A stretch of 64,000 nucleotides of DNA from Nymphaea colorata (taxonomy: Eukaryota > Streptophyta > Magnoliopsida > Nymphaeales > Nymphaeaceae). Of this stretch, positions 59,143-64,000 are shown piece by piece; the stretch's first letter is position 1, and every line of letters begins with the position of its first letter. The translations under genes were made by a program, and so were the position numbers. The stretch lies in the NCBI RefSeq assembly GCF_008831285.2, contig NC_045143.1:17633655-17697654 (forward strand), read 5' to 3'. The notes beneath the pieces are model-generated. The model did no database searches and was not told where the DNA came from. It was given only the letters and a program-made list of their open reading frames with translations.

Positions 59143-60479
59143 TAAAGGAACTAAGAATCCTCGTACTCATCTCAGCATCTTCTTTGCTGAATGTGACAGA
59201 TTCCATGACAACAACAAAGCTCTATTTATTTGTTTCCCCAAGTGTCTGGAACCTATTGACGCAACTTAGATGAAAGAATTCGATGCAATGGTTAACGCTT
59301 TTAAAGAAAAATGAGGCCAACCTCTCAGTAGTTCCCACACTAGACAGCCTAATGGGTCCTCACCAAGACTAAAGGGAGTCAGTTTGAAACTACATTCGAA
59401 GGTGGCAAATAACTAGCTTGAAACTTTGGACCCCTAAAGTTCATGCCTTGACCATGATACTCAGAGGATTGTATATAAAGTTAAGGCACCATATTGTGTC
59501 TCCAGGCTACAAAAACTTCTGCGAGCTTACACGGAAGGCAGAGAGAATTGAAAGACCATAGAGATGGGTTATCTCAAAATGGAAATTGACCAGTTCTCAA
59601 GCAAGAAAGATGACTAGAGGTCAGGGAAAGCTCAGATCCATGCCATTTTCATCATAAAGACTGATAATGCAGGGACTCTAAAGCCTTAAACCGAGTGAGT
59701 TGTCGATAAAAAACATGTTCAAAGTACACGAAGGATAGCAGGCAAAACCTCTGAAAGATCTATAGGTTTGATCAGGGATTGAAAATTCACTCCTATTGAA
59801 CAAGATATAGAAGAGCTCTTGGAGTCACTCTTAAAACATCACTTATATCAATTACCTAGGGTGCCAGATCCTCCACGATCGAAAAGCAAGTATCTAAATC
59901 AGTATTGTAAATTCTATAGGACCAATGAACACCACACAGATGCCTGCACAAGTCTTAAGCACATTATTCAAGACTGCATTGATAAGGAAATCCTTATGCT
60001 AGAAGGGACACACCAAAAATAATGGCTGATCCTTCTCCTAAGCATGAAACTAATGAGGTGAACACAGTTGACATGTTGTCGTACATACCTCAAAACAACA
60101 TCCAGCCATGCACATCGGAGGAAATGGTTGCAATGATCGTCACTTACAAGTTAGTCACACCAGTTGCCACCCGAACTCTGGAAAGAAAAAGGTTGTACCT
60201 AGTTTCCTAGCTGATGAGTCGAAACTCATCTCCAAGTTAATTATCTATCCAAGGAGATTACCAGAATGGAAAAAACAAGCAGGCAAACAATTGAAAAAAC
60301 ATAAAAAAATAAAGTTCTTTACGTTCTTCTCAATGTGTCAATATTGCAATTTTGGTAAATGCATCTCCAGAACACCGCCAAGCACTACAAGGGGTATTGG
60401 CAAAAATGAAACTAAAGCCTAGCACTAATCCAAAGACTCTTGGTCAAACTATAAATTCAGCAATTCGTTAATGCTCCCA

Positions 60480-60800
60480 TTACCTTTTCTGATGACGATC
60501 TGCTCAAGCAGCACACGTTTCACAACAATGCCTTATACATTGCAGTACATGCATATAGAGTAAATCTGCCACATGTCCTTATTGATGGAGGAAGCAGTCT
60601 CAACGTCTGTCCTGATGTAACAGCTAAAGCTCTGGGCCTCAAAGAAGAAGACTACACTCTAGATGACATAGTGATTTTTCATTTTGTCTGAAGTAGGCAA
60701 ATGGTGAAAGGCAAGATCTACTTGGATCTCTGAACTAATTACATGGTGCATTTTGTCCTCTTCTACGTTGTGAGTGTGCCATATTCTCACAGATGTTGTT
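60480..60800 (+). pseudogene. Ty3 aspartic protease relic
   Basis: Plus frame from about 60500: HNNALYIAVHAYRVNLPHVL, then IDGGSSLNVCPDVTAKALGL with the D-G-G active-site type of Tat/Ogre proteases (IDGGSSLN), then EEDYTLDDI. A stop follows at about 60690 and the C-terminal part (MVHFVLFYVVSV) is frame-broken. Confidence 0.8.
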
Positions 60801-60849
60801 AGGACATCTATGGATCCACGAAGCAAAAGCTGTCCCTTCAACTTTGTAC

Positions 60850-63299
60850 TAATGCATAAAATGAAGCCACGATAGAATTATTACCACTGTACTGGCTAAA
60901 AGCCAAGAGAGAAGGTTGCCAAATTTAATGATTCTTAGGCTTGCATACAACATTCAACTCCAAGTATACACTGTTCTAAGGAGATTTATTTGAAGGACAA
61001 CCTAAAATGTCATGGCTTAGAGGAATCATAGGTAAAACATGTTGAATGGAAATGACCCACTTTCTAGAAGAAGAGGGGAGAATCCACCTTGCGAATTTGA
61101 AAGAGCACCCAATGTACAAGAAGTTTGCTGAAATCCTCAAAGTACTACACATGATGATCAGCATGGGCTACTAACCTTATAAAGGTCTTGGAGCAAATGG
61201 AGATGGACCACTTGAACCTCTTAATGAACATATGACCGACCAACATAATACTGCAAGACATGGATACAAGAGGAAGATGCCTGATGAACAAACGAATAGG
61301 AAGAGCAAGCAAGAGCACATCGATTGAGCAAATTGAGCTTGTCATTAGGATGTTTTATTTTCCTCGTTTCATTCCATTCCATGTCTTAGCCCATAGAGTT
61401 GTAGGGACGTGAGGGTGTCCTCTTTGTTTCTCAACATCAATTATATTTTATGTATCTTTATTTGTGCTCTATCTTTTCCCATGCACCTACTTTTGTTTAT
61501 CTTTCTCTAATCATACAGGAATCAGTATGGTCACATATTTGGTTGACAAGATTATAATTAGATTCAAGTGTATGAGGATGAAAATAAAGGAAGTTACGTG
61601 AGCAATAGAGCAAGAACGTAAGCTCCACCGAGCCCACTAGGTAGTCTACCATAAATGTTGTCACCAAGATCACCTAATCTATTCACACTAAGCAGGCAAC
61701 AGATTCATCTTGACTGAAGAATCGAAAATATCTGAGGACACTATCAATGATGTAAACTTGGGACAAATTCCTACTTAAGTGTGGCTAAATCAGTAAAAAA
61801 GATATTCAGAATATCTGTCCGATGCTGACTAGTTCTGTGAGCATAGAGAAAGGCTTATCATCTTGCAAAGCAGAGGCTGATTGGACAATTGGAGGAAAAT
61901 ATGACCCTTCATGAAGGCGACGTGCAAAAGTTTGTCTCCAATTTATCATTGACAAGGACTTTGATTCTTACCTTAGCAGGTAGTTATGGTTTAGCTTAAT
62001 AAGAAATGTCAAGGATTTGGAGTTGGATCTCAGGGCACCCAAATGGGATAGTCCACCACGCTTGTACAATCAACAAATGACATTTTTCGACCATGTGCCT
62101 TCCCTACATACCCTTTTGTTTCGAGTCAGATCGCTCAAGCAGCAAATCATTGACCAGAGCAAACTCATCAAACTAAAGAAAGTAGTCCCAAATGATGTCA
62201 AAGAAGACATCAAGACACTCTTACAACACTATAAGTTTCTGAAACTGAAGAGGTTGTGCATTGTGGAAGATCCTATAATTGAGTTAAAATTTGCTTCCAT
62301 CATAAATTCCAACATGAAAGAACTGAAGATTGTTAACTGCTGAGGGTTGAGGGTAAATCCTGCAATGGTACCTACTACAAATATAAAGCTTGAAATATTC
62401 AAAATTCAAAGAAAAGCAATAGATTATGATGTACAAGGATCTCAACATTTTCAAGAGAAGGTGCCTGTCATGACCAGCAAGCAATATGTAGAACAATGCT
62501 TTCAAAAGATTAATAAATCAGTTTAACGCTACTCACAATTTTGGGATTTTTGTCATTCTATACAAGCTATTATTTAGCCATCATAGAAAATCCAATCTCA
62601 TTAGAGTAATCTCCACTCTTGGAGAGGCTGCTCATGGTCCTTTGTAGTATAGACTGACATAAAACCTTGGTCGATAAAATTGCAATGAAAGCCCCTCAAT
62701 TCAAGAACCATGATGCCTACCATGAATTTATGCTTCGATCTGAGGAAGATAACGAGCTACAATAGGAAAAATTCTGTCTAATAGAGTTCATGTAATTTTA
62801 TCAGATATCTAGCTTAGGATAATACAATAATTATTCTCCCAGTAGCATTATTGGGACACATGAGGGTCCCTTTCTTTCTTTTTCCAATGATTAATAAAAA
62901 GTTTTTTTTTAATTTGTGTTTTCTCACTTGCGTACAAGCTCAAATTGCCACAATAGTATTGCATTTCTTCACAATCAGTGTTTTTGTAGGGCCAATATGG
63001 AAATGTAAGTCCCGTAAGTTAATAATCGATCTTGCAATATTGTAACAACAACAAAAGACGGTAAGAGCTCATAAAATTCAAGAACATAAACTTGATGAAT
63101 CATGAGAGGCAAGAAAACCAAAATTAGAGCCAGTTGAATTTGCACAACTACAAAAAGAAGATCAGCCACCGAATATACTCAATAATCCCACAAAGAAATA
63201 AACATTAGGATGGATACAGATTCTAATCTGATTCAGATTGGTGCCAACCTCGATGCTCAAGAGTAGGAAAAGTTTGTCAAAATCCTTAAAAATATAAAA
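60850..63299. other. degenerate stretch between Ty3 protease and RT
   Basis: About 2.4 kb in which no domain is confidently readable in any frame; the longest plus frame (62017-62343, 108 residues) has a charged, Lys/Leu-rich sequence without a known match. It may be a decayed linker or foreign insertions. Confidence 0.4.
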
Positions 63300-64000
63300 T
63301 TGTCTTTGCTTGGACCTACAAGGACATGCCAGAGTTAGATCAAAGGTTGGTAGAACACATGTTAATTTTGAAACTTGGAAACAATCAGGTGAAACAAAAA
63401 TTGAGACAGCTAGACCCCAGAATCGAGGACAAGGTCAAAGAGTGATTAGAAGATCTTTTATCAAGATTCATCAAAACCATTGACTATTTAGAATGGTTGG
63501 CAAACATTGTCATAGTACCAAAGAAGAACAGAAGAATCAGAATATGCATTGACTTCCATGATACCAATAAAGCCACTCTAAAAGGTGGCTATCCATTGCC
63601 AAAAATGAATATGTTGATAGACAATGCCATGGGACATGAGATGTTCTCTTTCATGGATGACTATTCAGATTATAACTAGATCAAGTTGGCAGTCAAACAT
63701 CAATAACGTGGGAATCTTCTGCTATACAGTGATGTCCTTCATGCTAAAAAATGTAGGGGCTACACGTCAATGAGCAATGACAACAATCTTTCAAGATCAA
63801 ATGCATCAATGTATGGATGCATATATTTCGGTGTTCAATCAAAGAAAGTTTCTCGAATATATAGTCATTAAAAATTGATATGATTCGGTGTTGAATCAAA
63901 GAAAGTTTCTCGAATATATAGTCATTAAAAATAGATCAAGCAAAAGCTAAGATAATAATTGATATGTTTGCCCCAATGACTCTTAGAGAGCTAAGAAGCT
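63300..64000 (+). pseudogene. Ty3 reverse transcriptase, partial at the window edge
   Basis: The plus frame opens FAWTYKDMPELDQRLVEHML (about 63313), then QVKQKLRQLDPRI, stop TGA at 63443-63445, and WLANIVIVPKKNRRIRICIDF with NKATLKGGYPLPKMNMLI and GHEMFSFMDDYSDYN up to TAG at 63677-63679. Beyond this the frame shifts to AMTTIFQDQMHQCMDAYI and joins straight to a FGVQS/KFLEYIV-like segment; the YxDD catalytic box that should lie between them is missing. The window ends in IIIDMFAPMTLRELRS, the connection segment. The catalytic core is therefore deleted. Confidence 0.85.
63827..63936. repeat. 57-bp tandem duplication in the Ty3 RT
   Basis: TTCGGTGTT(C/G)AATCAAAG starts at 63827 and again at 63884; about 52 of the 57 bases are repeated with nearly no change. 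It lies exactly where the YxDD-bearing segment is missing. Confidence 0.9.

Larger units (their letters stand above)
57908..60020 (+). pseudogene. gag of the Ty3/Tat-like element, split by a MITE
   Basis: Starts at ATG 57908 (MTPERTNVTDNTNEEVRTDE), with stops at 58133 and later. The core begins GLPKKIHKFK just before the MITE (58368-59142) and resumes in the same codon phase after it with the NPRTHL motif and AECDRFHDNNKALF. Then come LYIKLRHHIVSPGYKNFCEL and TRKAERIE near 59470-59550, and the nucleocapsid-like CKFYRTNEHHTDACTSLKHI at 59908-59970. Ty3 gag proteins form the particle that carries element RNA; stops make this one nonfunctional. Confidence 0.8.
57908..64000 (+). mobile_element. 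Ty3/gypsy (Tat/Ogre-like) element, decayed, runs off the right edge
   Basis: Plus-strand order gag (57908-60020), aspartic protease (about 60480-60800), a long poorly readable stretch (60850-63290), then RT (63300 to the window end), the gag-protease-RT order of Ty3/gypsy. The gag knuckle, protease DGGSSLNV and RT wording (WLANIVIVPKKN, GHEMFSFMDDYS) resemble the Tat/Ogre lineage. A PIF/Harbinger-like element interrupts gag. Integrase and LTRs are not within view. Dozens of stops make it inactive. Confidence 0.8.

Noticed and set aside
58394-59273. Frames up to 171 residues on both strands
   Set aside because: They fall inside or run across the border of the Harbinger-like MITE; GC-rich composition explains the lack of stops.
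1-64000. CRISPR arrays, rRNA, tRNA genes, plastid or mitochondrial insertions, bacterial-type systems
   Set aside because: No interspaced repeat array, no cloverleaf with A/B boxes and no organelle-like gene block was recognised by eye; a tRNA scan could still find one I missed.

Overview
This is a nuclear window from a flowering plant: AT-rich, repeat-dense DNA with intronless GC-richer genes, plant-type LTR retrotransposons primed by initiator tRNA-Met, and plant hAT, PIF/Harbinger and CACTA signatures. I see no bacterial operons, rRNA, tRNA, CRISPR or organelle block. The species cannot be named from the sequence alone.

Only two host genes are well supported. Both encode polygalacturonase-inhibiting-protein (PGIP) type extracellular leucine-rich-repeat proteins. 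They lie head to head: PGIP-1 on the minus strand (4089-5108) and the more diverged PGIP-2 on the plus strand (9576-10571), about 4.5 kb apart. PGIPs are secreted to the cell wall, where they bind and slow pectin-degrading endopolygalacturonases of fungi and insects. Both genes keep the signal peptide, the N- and C-terminal cysteine clusters and about ten LRRs.

The rest is a transposon graveyard. From left to right: a diverged 882-bp-period tandem repeat (948-2473); a copia 3'-end relic (8094-8590); a PIF/Harbinger-like element just downstream of PGIP-2 (11187-12399); a decayed BED/DUF659/hAT transposase with a still recognisable intron (15783-17951); and a nest in which copia element B (26712-31659, minus) sits inside the 3' LTR of copia element A (22036-31845, plus). 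Further right are a 250-bp tandem duplication (35164-35658); a truncated copia element D (about 36600-38390) joined to a Ty3 RNase H relic on the opposite strand (38400-38990); a non-autonomous hAT-like element full of GTATCGTA words with an 8-bp target duplication (41898-42879); copia RT fragments (47611-49180); a full-length but dead copia element C (51659-57255, minus); and a Ty3/Tat-like element running off the right edge (57908-64000), whose gag is split by a second PIF/Harbinger-like element with a TAA target duplication (58368-59142).

Every transposon reading frame examined carries stops, frameshifts or catalytic-site losses, so nothing autonomous is visible. I found no convincing new biological system. 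The points most worth checking are the PGIP pair, the layered insertions, the two related Harbinger-like elements, the structured hAT-like element and weak exon-like islands at 45.2-46.1 kb.
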